The notes: generated from the sequence alone by a model not told the origin. 64,000 bases of DNA from Rhytidiadelphus loreus (GCA_947034895.1 OX344764.1:48341348-48405347), one strand, 5' to 3'; positions 46,286 through 57,296 are shown, counted from the stretch's first letter. Numbers and translations are program-made.

Positions 46286-47014
46286 TTTTTTTTTTTTTTT
46301 TTGACACAAATAAAGGAGACCCTTTACTGCAAAAGAATATAAAATATAAGGCCCAGCTGAGAACAACCTAAGCAAAATAGAAAACAAGAGGGTGAGAATA
46401 AAGCACAAGAGAGCGCCTGGGAGGAGCGGCAGAGCCGCACCTCCTTGGTGCATAAAACCTAAGTAGGTTGAAAAACAAAGCCGGCTCGAGGCCCAAAGAT
46501 AGTCCATCGAGGTTGGCCTTCAATCATAGTAGCAATAACATTGTGTTGGCACCAACGTCGCACGAAATGGTTTCTAATACTCGTAGCGTTGTCTGGTTGT
46601 TTCGCAATCATGCTCCCAATCTTCTCCCATTCGATTCTCCCATAATCCACAATACCAAGCCAAATGCGTTGTAACTGTTTGGCTGGCTGCCACTTAATGT
46701 TGTTGAAGGCCGCGTCATTCCGCTCAATCCACAAGGTCCTTAAGATGATAGGGCAAAGAATACCCCAGATATTGCTGACGTGATGGAATTTGTGTGGAAT
46801 GCGGGTGGAAAAAATCCCTTGTTTCCAAGTGAGGGGTCGCCACGGGCCTTGAGTGTCCTTTGCAGTGACCACCACGTTCAAGATATGGATCCCCCATTGC
46901 CATGCTCGTTGTGACACCGGGCACTCCCAAAAGAGATGTAAGACCGATTCATAACTATGCAGTGGGCAAACTGGACAATCTGTGTCCAAAGCATCATGAG
47001 TGCGACCACAAATG
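46286..47014 (-). mobile_element. 5'-truncated L1-like LINE with poly(A) and target duplication
   Basis: Read on the minus strand, the element begins at about 47014 inside the reverse-transcriptase ORF. It continues through a 3' untranslated region and ends in about 17 A residues (46302-46286 on the plus strand as T). The direct repeat AGGTTAGA (46278-46285 and 47015-47022) borders both sides. Truncation from the 5' side, an A-tail and a target duplication are all typical of LINE retrotransposition. Confidence 0.92.
46459..47014 (-). pseudogene. LINE reverse-transcriptase C-terminal fragment (zf-RVT)
   Basis: About 185 residues of ORF2 survive. They start with CGRTHDALDTDCPVCPLHSY and HLFWECPVSQRAWQW, a CxxC-H-C zinc-binding segment (zf-RVT) that follows the reverse-transcriptase core in plant L1 elements. 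After it come LRTLWIERNDAAFN and QLQRIWLGIVDYGRIEW, also usual there. The stop is at 46459. The few residues before CGRTH in the open frame come from flanking DNA, not from the element. The endonuclease and polymerase domains are absent because of 5' truncation. The frame itself is undamaged, suggesting a moderately young insertion. Confidence 0.9.
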
Positions 47015-47022
47015 AGGTTAGA

Positions 47023-48542
47023 CTTTGAAAAAGACAAAGGGAATACAACAGAAAGGAGATTAGTTGACTTTGATGGATTCTAGGGCTTAATTATTAGTTA
47101 GTAGAAGTCAAACAAGCTTTGTTTTATTCCAAGCCATTTAGACAAGTATTTAGTGTTAGATTTGATATGATTTTATTTTCAAAAAAATATCTACAAAAGA
47201 AAAAGAAAACGTTTGAAAGAAGTGGAAAGAAAAAAAAAATTCAAAAGAAGGAGCTTTGGGACTTCTCCAATACTATTAGGAGTTTACAAAACCAACATCA
47301 AACTACAAAAAACTGTTGGAGATGGAATTAGATCACAAAATCAATGACATCGTAGTGGTACGCAATGAAGATGGGATCAATGCTAAGGTCAGTAATTGAA
47401 TGAAATTTCATTCAAATTTCGTGCATTTTCACCAAATCCATTCAATTAGAATTAGACTTTTGAATTTAAAATTAGAATTAGAATTAACCCATAGTGGTTG
47501 AAAAATCAATTAGTAGGTCTAAAAGTAGAAAGAAAAGTAAAAAATTATCAAAAAGAATCTTAGAATCTAGAGCCAAAGTAGCAGTTCAAGGATAAAAGTA
47601 GAAGTAATTTTGAAATTCAAAGGTAAAACAAATTATAGAAGAATTTTGGTGAATCGATTATCATTCAAAATTTATCCGTAAATAACATTTATCGAAAAGT
47701 AAGAAGTTTTTATCTTTTAAGAAAGTAGAAATGAAACTTTTAAAGATAAAAATAATTAACTTTAGAAGTAGAAGTAAGACTTTTATAGATAAAAATAATT
47801 AACTTCAGAAATAGAAGTAAAACTCAAAATCAATCAATGTAGTAAGAAATGTTTAAGAATTCATCAATTAGGTCAAAAGATAACCAAAGAATAAGTTAGG
47901 GGTAGAATCTTGAAGAGAATATTTTTGGGATTCCAAAACTAATTTTACCTAAAAAATTGGACGAATATAGAATGAATTAAAGTAGAATGAAGTTTTAAAC
48001 AAAAGTAGGATCAATTTGGATGAAAGTCAGCTATAGTTGACCAAATCAAATCAAATTTTAAATTTATGTAGAAGATAAAAAAAGAGAATATAATCCAAAA
48101 ATCCATATTCAATTTTGATAGTTAGAACGCTTGCAATTGACAGATGAAGTTTGAGAGGTTAATTTTAGAGTCAAACTTCATCCACCATTATCCATTAGGA
48201 AATTAGGCCAAATTTGGATTTCTTTATCATTTTGGAAAGGAAAAAATAAGCTCTACAATCTAGGCTATTTCACTTTCTTGCTTGACTAACTATCAGCGGA
48301 CCTTAGTTCTGACTATTGTTGTCAAACCGGATGAACACACTAATACGTGGTTTATTTTGGATAAGCAATTACAAGTGAATCAATTAGGAGTAGCAAAACA
48401 ACAAGATTCATTTCTTGGAAGGTGTAAGTGGTATACACATATTTAGACACCCGCTAAGAAATCATCAACAAAACACTAAGAACCTGGTTGTGTACACTTT
48501 ATTTCAAAGGTGGGAATAAAGTGCCCACAAGTACCTGCCTAA
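47023..48542. other. AT-rich sequence without genes
   Basis: About 47724-47840 contains two and a half units of a 51-bp tandem repeat (GATAAAAATAATTAACTT...AGAAGTA). I see no gene or RNA feature. Confidence 0.45.
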
Positions 48543-48588
48543 AATTTCTATGTTGCCAAAAAACGCATGTTGGTCATGTAGGGGTTAA
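48543..48588 (+). repeat. Solo right end of a piggyBac-like MITE (copy M)
   Basis: TGTTGCCAAAAAACGCATG leads into TTGGTCATGTAGGGGTTAA (TTAA 48585-48588). Only the last 46 or so bases of the family remain. Confidence 0.6.
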
Positions 48589-48823
48589 ACAACGGTTGGT
48601 CTTCATAGAGCTTGGACATTGGTGAGACGTGGCAATAGTTGTATTCCATTTAAATATGCCCGTCTACTCATGGCACTTCCTCATTCTTCATAAAAAACGG
48701 CATGAATTCACAAATATGTTGTGCATCAACATTGGAGATAGTAGTCATGTTCACTGTAGTCATCGTTGACGCATGTCAAGGTATAGAATTGGAGATAGTT
48801 TTGATGATAGGGTTGTAGCTTGG

Positions 48824-49385
48824 GGGGGCACTTAGAGTGTCCATTAAAAACCACATGTGAACAAAACTTTAAACCCCCTATATACTTTTTGAATTTTAAA
48901 TTATAAATAAATAAATAAAATATGAATAGACTTTACTACTTTGAAAGTTTATGTTTTGAATTATTGATATTTTTATTTGTTAATAATAATTAGTTACAAA
49001 TTTTGAAGTAAAAAGATACACTGTAGAACTAAAAAATAACTTTCACACCCCTATATTATATAAGAAAAAATTGTCTAAAAAATTAACAAAAAAATTCTAA
49101 AAAAAATTCTCTATTGAAAGCTCATTTTGAGTTTAATATTGATTCAATGGTCATTTAAATGTGTTCTCTATAATTATTTGAGTTGAAAGACATGCCGTTT
49201 TAGTTCATTTTCATCCTCTTCTAGAAATCATTTCATAATTTATTTGAGTTGGAAATTTTGGCAATAGAAACCTATAGTCATTATCAAACAGTACTCAAAA
49301 TTTTAGGTTGAAATTATAGTTGATTAGAAACCACTTATTTGCACGTGGTTTGTTGTAGTAGAACTAAGTGCATCCTCCGAGGATT
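48824..49385 (-). repeat. 0.57-kb dispersed repeat, copy 2 (inverted)
   Basis: This is the inverted counterpart of 4864-5433. Matching blocks include CTTAGAGTGTCCATTA (left) and CACTTATTTGCACGTGGTTT with TAGTAGAACTAAGTGCATCC (right). The terminal TCAGGGGGTG sequence has drifted at both ends here, and no target duplication is visible. Confidence 0.6.
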
Positions 49386-49442
49386 TTAGGTATTGAAGTT
49401 ATTGCAACTCAACATCAGAAGCATGTATTCTTTGATGTATAT

Positions 49443-49657
49443 CACTAGAAGGATCCCGTGTTTCTTTTGTATTCTTATGTCAAAGTTGACGAATTTTGTT
49501 AGACATCCCATGCAACAACCCTTGTTTTTATGTCAACAATGACGTCCACTATAACGTGAAGATGTTATAGTGGACATCATTATTGACATAAAAACAACGA
49601 TTGTTATATTGGATGTCTAACAAAATCTGTCAACTTTGACGCGGGTTTCTTCTAGTG
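49443..49657. mobile_element. CACTA-type MITE (215 bp)
   Basis: CACTAGAAGGATCCCGTG at the left and the inverted CGCGGGTTTCTTCTAGTG at the right, with TAT on both sides (49440-49442, 49658-49660). The interior is a long hairpin (TTATGTCAACAATGACGTCC against its inverse). It inserted about 115 bp upstream of the trihelix-like pseudogene. Confidence 0.9.
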
Positions 49658-49773
49658 TATAGATTCTACAATGTAGTCGACAATGGTGCTTGTTTGCCCA
49701 TCCCTAATGGTATGAAGATCTACAACTTGTAGTTTCATTTATAACTATTGGCGTGTGTATTTTCTCGCAGAGA

Positions 49774-51440
49774 TCTACTATGGAAAACCACCTTCATGTG
49801 CAATCATACGGGGTGGCAATTCAACGTCCTAGCATGCCTTTCAAAGGTAAGTTCTCCTACTATAGCTCATATACTACTTCTAATGTCATGAATTTCTTTC
49901 CCTTCTACCTTGAAATTTTTGTTCTCTTCAGCCTTGCATTGACTACAGTTGGAAGTTGATTCATTAGTCCTCATGTGTCACCTTTTTTATTTCTTGGAAA
50001 GAGGGTGAAACATCAAAATCCTTGCTATTGAGTGCCGACCCTCATTGCAATGCAGTGGAATGCCAACCCTCCATTAATAAGAACCATTTTTGTAAGTGCC
50101 CTTTTCTAATTCGACATGCCTTATTTTTTTGCTATTTGTTTGATGTCATGAATTGTATCATTACCTACTACCACATCTTATTTAGGTTAGAGAACAAATT
50201 TTGTGACCTCAAAATTAGCCTTCCTTTCCATTAACAATGGTATTCTTCAATGTGTCGTGTGCGACTACACTTGTACTTGCTCCAAATTAGTCCATCCCTT
50301 GATCTAGAGGATCAACTGCCGTCCCTAGACAAGCACCATTACTCACAGTAGGTGCAAGCGGAAGTTACACAAAGAGGGCACGAAAGGACAAAGATCCAAA
50401 TTGGCTCTCTATGGAAGTGCTCACCTTGATTTCCTTGAAGAGGAGTATGTTCTTCAAGGAATTGGACACCATTGATGGCCGTGATTTGATGACACCCAAT
50501 GCATTGAAGTGGCTTCGCGTCTCTCAAGAACTCATGAAGACGGGTATCTCTCCATATATGTGAGATGGCCCTACTTGCAAAACAAAATAGAACTAGTTCA
50601 TTTCAGACTACAAGCAAATTGCAAACTACATATTTTGAATTGGGAGGAATTCACTTGATTACTAAAATTTATCAACTTCGAAAAGAAAGGCCAAAGGACT
50701 ACCTCAATTATTTCCTCAAGATGTCTTCAAAGCAATCCATGAATGGTTTGGAAGTTGTCCCCCAATTCAAACTCCACATGTGTCAGACTTACTTACACCT
50801 ACCAACAAAAACTACAAGCCTCATCAACCTATGGCAATAGTAGAAGGGGAGGCTAATTGTGAACCATAAATTAACAATGTTATGGACTTGCTTAGCACGG
50901 AGGAGTTCGAAGATCCAAACAACGGGACATTACCCCATTCTTCTCCTCTCTACTCTTCCATCCTAACCTTGACAGAGCTTCACCTATTACTGATTGTAAA
51001 ACAACACCATCATCAAGACTCCATTTTACAATGCCTTCGGGAGTGGTGCCGCAAGTTCTTAGCTCATCTAACACAAGTCAAGGCATTGAAAATTGACACA
51101 TTGGCAACACAAAAGCCCGAAGGAAAAACATATCTAGGTAAGTTGTTATAGCAAATGCTACAAAGGCAATTAGGGAAATCATAGCCCAACAAATGCAAGA
51201 CATTCACCAATCATCTCGGGACTTAGAGAGATCCAAGATAGATGTCCAAGTCAAACTTTTTTTAGAACACAAGGACTACCAGAGGGAGAATGACAAGAGA
51301 CTTTATGAAAATGGTGTGATTGCAAATGAAAATGCTCTCTTGGCTATCACAAAGCAAGGAGAAATAATGAGTTTCAATTTTACAACTAGGACTGACCATG
51401 AACAAAAAAATACTTGGCCAATTAGATGCCACTATTAACA
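49774..51440 (+). pseudogene. Degenerate trihelix / Myb-SANT-like protein gene
   Basis: A possible exon at 49774-49846 (CAG before, GTAAGT after) begins MENHLHVQSYGV. From about 50340 the frame reads ARKDKDPNWLSMEVLTLISL, LDTIDGRDLMTPNALKWLRV, then DGPTCKTK and ISDYKQIANY. This is the three-helix DNA-binding fold with spaced tryptophans. It continues (after a frame change) with LDY, KRKAKGLPQLFPQDVFKAIH and EWFGSCPPIQTPHVSDLL. The end (51193-51438) resembles the coiled-coil tail of such proteins (KIDVQVKLFLEH, VIANENALLAITKQGE). Stops at 50561, 50588, 50594 and 50663 lie where Arg, Trp, Gln and Trp would be expected. It is either a dead host transcription factor or the DNA-binding protein of a transposon. 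Confidence 0.6.
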
Positions 51441-51797
51441 TCGACAGAAACACAAGGAAACTATAACCAACTTCCACCTTCTTTTCTGCCTCATGGACCA
51501 TTGCCCATTGTTGCTCCAATAGCCTCATCAAAACAAACTGACAGCATTTTAGTGCTCCACGATGTTGGCAATGGTTCCGTGCCTCCTATAGAGTATAACT
51601 CTATGTGCAATGCTATGACCTAGTCTTTATAGTTGACTATATATGTAACACGATAGCTATTTAGAACTCCAACCTAATTGAGTAAACATGGCTTTAGTGA
51701 ACACAACTCTTACAAGCCATGTGAGTAACCAACCACTCTCTTTCCATCAATTGAACCTATCAATACACAAAATAGACAGTTATGTCAAGGTTACTAT
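51441..51797. other. Downstream flank of the pseudogene
   Basis: No recognised gene. A few short frames (51426-51623) continue the coding-like composition without a domain. Confidence 0.35.
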
Positions 51798-51971
51798 CAC
51801 TAGTAGAAAATGCAAGAATTTTGACAGAATTCTATTGATTTGGTCGCATTGTCCCGGTTTGTTAATTTGTTAATTATTAACAAAAAAAATTTGAAGACAT
51901 CAAAACAGTAACCGGGACAATGCAACAAAATCAACAAAATTCTGTCGAAATTCCTACGTTTTCTACTAGTG
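51798..51971. mobile_element. CACTA-type MITE (174 bp)
   Basis: CACTAGTAGAAAATGCAAG at the left and the inverted CTACGTTTTCTACTAGTG at the right, with TAT on both sides (51795-51797, 51972-51974). It shares termini and interior (TTGATTTGGTCGCATTG) with 6801-6962, so both are members of one family. Confidence 0.92.
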
Positions 51972-52821
51972 TATGTGTAATTCACTTGCACTTAAAAATA
52001 TCATTGCTTTTCTATATGTTCATAATGTCTAACCATCATGACTAAAGTGACTATCATCTATTGACTTTGTCTTTCTTTTGGTGTTGTCTGCCAAATCATC
52101 TCTAGACCAACTAGATGTACTTACTTTGTTGTGCACGGTGATAAAGTGCATTGATGAAATGAAATAGCAATGGACATGACAAATGAAAATGACAATCCAC
52201 AAGGATTGTCTAATCAACACAAAGAAAATTTAGGTCATACATGGAGTCCTCACACATGTATTCCTCTCCACTTATGAAACTTCAATCTTATGAAACCATC
52301 AACTTCAATGTCAACTGCCTAGACTTTTGTCACTTCTCTAGAATGTCACTAGTTGTCTCGAGAAAGATGTGTACATCACATAGACTTACACTTATTGTAT
52401 GTCTATATTCCACTGTTTTGAAGGGAAAAAAATTAAACTCTTCTGTATGTTATTGAGGACTACACGTTCATATGCAACATAAGTAGTAGGCATAGAAAAT
52501 TGGTGTTGATTATGTTATTACAAAAAAATAAAACCCAATTTGATGAGTATAAGGAAAACATTCAAAAACATAATGAAAGATGACAAGAACCGTCAAAGAA
52601 AAACTTATTGTACCACACAAAGGAAGACATCAAAAGTTAGGGATCTTAGAAGAAGTCCCTATCTACTACGACAACTAGGAAACCATGGATAGCAAATGGC
52701 AACACTCTTCGCAACACTACAAGGGAGGACATGTACAAATGACCTCTAATATGTTAGCATGAATTCATGACAATTGTAACTAACGGAGTCTAGCTACTTT
52801 AGCAAAGGTTTGCAGATCATT
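51972..52821. other. AT-rich sequence without genes
   Basis: Short frames only (for example 52241-52456, 71 codons, no domain). I see nothing else. Confidence 0.4.
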
Positions 52822-53098
52822 CACTAGTAGAAAAAATCATGTCCAAATCAACAACTGTAGACAAAAAAGTGTTGATTTTAGTTGTTGATTTGAAAGTGCT
52901 GATTTGGACATTCAATAACTAAAAAGTGTTGATTTGAACGTCCAAATTGACACTTTTTGGTTGTCTTTTAACAAAAAAATGTTAAATTTGTTGTTAATTT
53001 TAACTAAAAAGTGTTGATTTTCAACAAAGAAGTGTTAAATTTTTTTGTTAAATTGGACTTCAACAAAATGAAAAAAAAAAAAAATAGCCAATCAAAAG

Positions 53099-53250
53099 TC
53101 GCCACATGGCAATTGCCACCTAGGCAGCCCAATGAGCGGCCGCCACATGGCAACCACAAGGGGTCCAACCAATGAACGGCCGCCACATGGCAATTGCCAC
53201 CTAGGCAAACCCCCAAGGGATCCAACCAATGGACAACCGCCATGTGGCGG
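53099..53250. repeat. GC-richer repeat units with GCCACATGGCAATTGCCACC
   Basis: Units with CGCCACATGGCAATTGCCAC and CTAGGCA recur about every 70-75 bp (53099, 53161-53205), with a third partial unit. GCCACATGGC is itself palindromic. The minus-strand frame at 53004-53339 that covers it is repetitive and not supported as a gene. Confidence 0.6.
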
Positions 53251-53282
53251 TCCTCCAAGCCACGCATGAGGGTGGGGGGCTC

Positions 53283-53340
53283 AAGGGTTTGAACCTTGCA
53301 CCTTTTGCTTGAGGTGCAAGGCTCTTGCCATTGCACCACA
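53283..53340 (-). ncRNA. tRNA-derived relic with pol III A and B boxes
   Basis: On the minus strand, TGGTGCAATGG (53338-53328) fits the A-box consensus and GGTTCAAACCC (53295-53285) fits the B-box consensus. They are about 32 bases apart, as in tRNA genes. Between them CCTTGCACC pairs with GGTGCAAGG around a 10-base loop, too long a stem for a real anticodon arm. It is more likely the head of a tRNA-derived SINE or a tRNA pseudogene than a working tRNA. Confidence 0.5.
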
Positions 53341-53410
53341 CACCATGTGAAGTGACCACAATGGGCTTTTTTATTTATTTATTTACTTTTTTTCCTCTAA
53401 TTTTTAAAGT

Positions 53411-53763
53411 CAGCAAACTTTGGATCCCATTTTCATATAGTAAATCAACTTTTTTGAAAAAACTTTGAACTAAGAAAAGTTTAATAATCAAGTTAAATTT
53501 CATCTCCAAAAATCCGTTTGAGATTTGAAGCTTTCAATAAAAAGTTATGAGCCAAAATCAGACTGTACGTTAAAAAATGTAAGAGAAAATGACTTTTCAA
53601 ACATACACTCTGATTTTGGCTTATAACCTTTTATTGGAGGCTTCAAATCTCAAACGGATTTTTGGAGATGAAAGTTAACTTGATTTTCCAACTTTTCTTA
53701 ACTTGAAGTTTGTTCAAAAAACTTGATTTATTATATGAAAACGGCCTCCAAAGTCTGCTGATT
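53411..53763. repeat. Fold-back repeat inside the CACTA element (first)
   Basis: Left arm GTCAGCAAACTTTGGATCC against right arm GGCCTCCAAAGTCTGCTGA, with long inner pairing (AAATTTCATCTCCAAAAATC against GATTTTTGGAGATGAAAG). The central unpaired part is about 50 bases. Confidence 0.75.
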
Positions 53764-53849
53764 TCAAAAATATTACATTATGAATGTTTAAGTTAAATTA
53801 AAAATTTCCATAATACATAGAAGTGCAATCATGATGATATAAATATTGT

Positions 53850-54600
53850 TCAAATGATGAAAATTTGTTTGAAAAATTTATAAATTGAAATGAACAAAAA
53901 TGAATACAATAAATGAAAATCTACAAAGAAAGGTAGTTCATTGAAATTGTGCCATAATACTAATTACAATGTAAATATCAAAAAAATAAAGAGTAAAGAT
54001 AAGACATTGATCACAAGTGGCAAAAATTATTACATTGCATGAATAAGGAGGTTTACAATAGTAGACTCAATAAACCAAAAATTATACAACATGAGGATAG
54101 AGTTTATAGTTCATTTGATTACAATCTTTAATGTCATATGTGTTAAACACACTTGTATTGACTAAGACATTCATTGTATTATTTTAGTGAAGATTTTAAA
54201 GTGTTCAATGGAAAATTTGTTATTAATCCTTGAAGGTCGGAGGCAGTTTGGAAGAAGAAAAGTCTAAAACCACCAATATGTGATGCATTGTCTAAAATTA
54301 AAACATTTTTTTTAATTCAACCTATACAAAAGTATATAAAATGAATAATGTAATGTGTAGCAAAAATTTAAAATTATATGCTCACGTGGATTGAAAGATT
54401 GTGCTATTTTTTTTTTTTAAAGAAAAAATTATCCTCGTTCAATCTCGCCAAACAACATCAATAAACTTTGAGAGCCTTTTTGGAGTAAAATTTTTGGTTC
54501 ACACAAAAATGAGTATGTTGAACATTCATAAATATATGATATTAAGTCTATCAATTGCACCATATACACTTGTATATGTTTTAAACATGAACAAATAGTT
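53850..54600 (+). repeat. Segment duplicated at 58390-59050
   Basis: Matching blocks in the same order are GAAAATCTAC, TTGTGCCAT, ATAAGACAT, GGAGGTTTAC or GGAAGGTTTAC, TTTATAGTTCATTT, ATATGTGTTAA and AAAGTGTTCAATG, then a TTAA-bounded MITE left end. The offset is about 4.5 kb. This copy lies inside the CACTA element and the other outside it. Confidence 0.6.
54223..54600 (+). repeat. piggyBac-like MITE copy I (left part only)
   Basis: TTAATCCTTGAAGGTCGGAG at 54223 is followed by TGATGCATTGTCTAAAA and AATCTCGCCAAACAA-like sequence. It matches the first 370 bases of copy J (58731 on). The rest is replaced by the second fold-back region. Confidence 0.55.
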
Positions 54601-54634
54601 ATTTATTTCCGATTTTCAATCTTTGTCACTTGTT

Positions 54635-55000
54635 GTTTCAAATCAGTCAACTTTGGGGGCTGTTTTCTCATAGTATAGTAACTTTTTTCAAAAAACTTGA
54701 AACTAATAAAAGTTGTAAAATCAAGTTAAGTTTCATCTCCAACAATAATTTTGTGATTTCAAGTCTCCAATTGAAAGTTATGAGCAAAATTCAGAGACAG
54801 TGTTTACAAATGTCAAAAAAAACTTTCATTCCAAACTGTCTCTGAATTTTGCCCATAACTTTCAATTGGAGACTTGAAATCTCAAAATGGTTGTTGTAGA
54901 TGAAATTAAAATTGATTTTACAACTTTTATTAGTTTCAAGTTTTTTGAAAAAAGTTACTATACTATGAGAAAACAGCCTCTAAAGTCTGCCGAGTTGGAA
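54635..55000. repeat. Fold-back repeat inside the CACTA element (second)
   Basis: Arms of about 150 bases pair almost perfectly: CTCATAGTATAGTAACTTTT at the left against AAAAGTTACTATACTATGAG at the right, and CCAATTGAAAGTTATGAGCA against GCCCATAACTTTCAATTGG. It is the best preserved member of the family. Confidence 0.85.
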
Positions 55001-55239
55001 AAAGACTGAATTGTGAATTACTAAGTTAATAGAAAATATTCCTATTACACATAGAATGTCAAACTTGGTGGTTTAAACATTTCCACATGAAATTTTAGTG
55101 ACAAGAACTTCAATTCAATTAAAAATATTATGAATATTTGGCAAACATTTTACTAGGAGGTGATTTAGACACAGTTTATATTCAAGTTTTTTGTAATGTA
55201 GAACATACAATTTCAATAGCTCTAAAAATAAGAATTTGA

Positions 55240-55916
55240 AAATTCTTCATCTAGAATTTAAATATTAAAAAAAAAATTATGTTGAAGAATTGTGTTGAAA
55301 AAATAGAATTAAAAATAGATTAAAAATAAAAACGTTTGGTTTTCATTTTTTTTTAAATTATTAAGTAGAAGTAGGTCTAAGATTGAAAGAAAAATTAAAT
55401 CATTAATAGCTCTAAAATGGGATTGAAACACAATGATGTCAATGGTGAGATTTTTTTGAATAGAAAATTTAACCTTGTTAAACAATTTCTTTTGAAAAAT
55501 TGTGAAAATTGCATTCAAAATTGAATCCTACAAGTTATTTTTTCAAGAAGATGCTCAAATTGCCCGAAAAACAAGATTGTTCGTAACTTTCACATTACTA
55601 ATCCAAATGGAATGAATCAAAGCTTCACATGTACACAAAAATATTATCTTCAAGAAGAAAAAAATTTAAAATTAATTTGAAGGTTTTGTAGATTTCTTTT
55701 TCTACCCAGTGAGGCGGTGACATGAAAATTATGTTTAAGATGCCATAACTTTTGCTCTTGGGCACCAATTAAAATAAAATATATATTCCCACGAAGCTAA
55801 TAAATTTTCCTATTTTATGAGAAAGTTTCAAAAAGTTTTACTAAAAATTTAAATCATACAAACCTACCCAAAATCTATTTTGTCCCTCGAGGGGACAATG
55901 GTCCTTTAGAGGTTAG
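55240..55916 (+). repeat. piggyBac-like MITE copy K (left truncated)
   Basis: This follows copy B from the TTATGTTGAAGAATTG block to the end, including GCATTCAAAATTGAATCCTA, GCCATAACTTTTGCTC and GGTCCTTTAGAGGTTAG. The terminal TTAA has become TTAG. Confidence 0.65.
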
Positions 55917-55934
55917 AGAAATTAAAATTAAAAT

Positions 55935-56560
55935 TTAGACCCCTGAAGAACAAAGTAGACTTTTTTTTGACAATATAGCTTATGTTTTTGGTCATGTATT
56001 TAGAAATTGAATTCCCCTTTTTTTTCCTTTAAAATTTTTACAGAACATGTGGTGAAGGGATAGTTTGAAGGACTCACAAGTTTTATAACTTCTGATTACA
56101 TCATGAGAAAGTTATTGTATGATGTATAGGTTTTGTAGGTATGTATGCATGTAAGCCAAGTAGATTTGAATGTATTTTTCAAATAAATAGAAATTTGAAA
56201 TTGGTTTTCTCAGATATTAATTTTGTGAGAAGTTTCAAATTGTTCTATATAGATTAGGGAAGTAAAACTCATGAAGAATTTCCAATTTAAAGTGGAATTT
56301 CTACACTTAAATAAATTTCAATTTTTTTTATTGAATACAATTGTAAATATTTTCAAAAAAAAATTTAAAAATAGGATGCAAATTGTTGATTACAACATGT
56401 ACATTAGTTTATTGCAACCATTAGGTTTGGAAATCTTTAGTTTCATAACTAGAATTCTTTTCATTGAATGTTGTAAATTGATCTCAATTTCTATCCACTT
56501 ATTATTTTCTCCAAGCATGAATATAAAATATATTTATTGTTGCAACTTTTAATATAGATT
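55935..56560 (-). repeat. piggyBac-like MITE copy L (inverted, truncated)
   Basis: It starts TTAGACCCCTGAAGAAC, 18 bases after copy K ends. It then follows the inverted C-type order (TTTTTTGACAATATAG, ACAGAACATGTGG, AGTTATTGTATGATG). It fades out at about 56560. The open frame at 56271-56552 inside it is not a gene. Confidence 0.6.
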
Positions 56561-57029
56561 CTCTAACATATATTATTTTAGCATATGATGGAAAATTGTA
56601 AATTGTAGAATAGATATATACCTTAATTTTTCGGATAAAATTTTAGAAAAATAAAATTTAATCATTTGGGATGAATGAAATACTATTTTAAAAAAATCCA
56701 AGCATCATGATGTTGCAATTGCTGAAGTTTTTTATTTTACAATTTCAAGAGGGAATAATAGGTCAAAATAAATACTAGCTAGATCATCTAATTAAATCTG
56801 TTGAAAAAATAAACATAAATGAAGATTTCAACATTGCTTTCAAGACTTATATTTAAAAGCAATTATGGATCTTTCATATGTTGAAAACTTTGATACAAGC
56901 AAATTATTTGAATGAAAGTTGAATTACATGATGAATTTAATTAGATCTTCAATGGAATTCAAAATCTAATTGAAAATAAAATACAATTTGAACTCTAAAT
57001 TCATATTTTTTGAAAAATCCTTAAAAATT
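56561..57029. other. AT-rich interior of the CACTA element
   Basis: I see no gene or named repeat here. Confidence 0.4.
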
Positions 57030-57296
57030 CCAGAAACAATCCAAAAGCATTCCAAAACAACCCCCAAACAACCTCCAAACAACTCCAAAACAATCCCAAA
57101 ACAACCCCCCAAACAACCCTTTAAACAATCCCAAACAACCCTTTAAACAATCCCAAACAACCCCCCAAACAACCCCCAAACAACCCCCCAAACAATCCCC
57201 CAAACAACCCCCAAATAACCCTCCAAACAACTCCAAAACAACCCAAAAACAACCCAAAAACAACCCCAAAAACAACCCAAAAACATTCAACAAAAA
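57030..57296. repeat. C/A-only minisatellite (CCCAAACAAC)n
   Basis: About 250 bases consist almost only of A and C on the plus strand, with units of 9-14 bases such as CCCCAAACAAC. The minus strand is G/T with many GGG and GGGG runs, so G-quadruplex formation is possible. The 92-codon minus-strand frame (57021-57299) is the repeat read as Gly/Cys/Leu/Phe/Trp and is not a protein gene. Confidence 0.9.

Noticed and set aside
46271..46507. 78-codon minus-strand frame at the LINE 3' end
   Set aside because: It runs through the LINE 3' untranslated region into the poly(A) tract (terminal lysines) and is not an independent gene.
53283..53340. Functional tRNA gene on the minus strand
   Set aside because: A and B boxes are present, but the middle stem is too long, and no proper acceptor stem could be paired.
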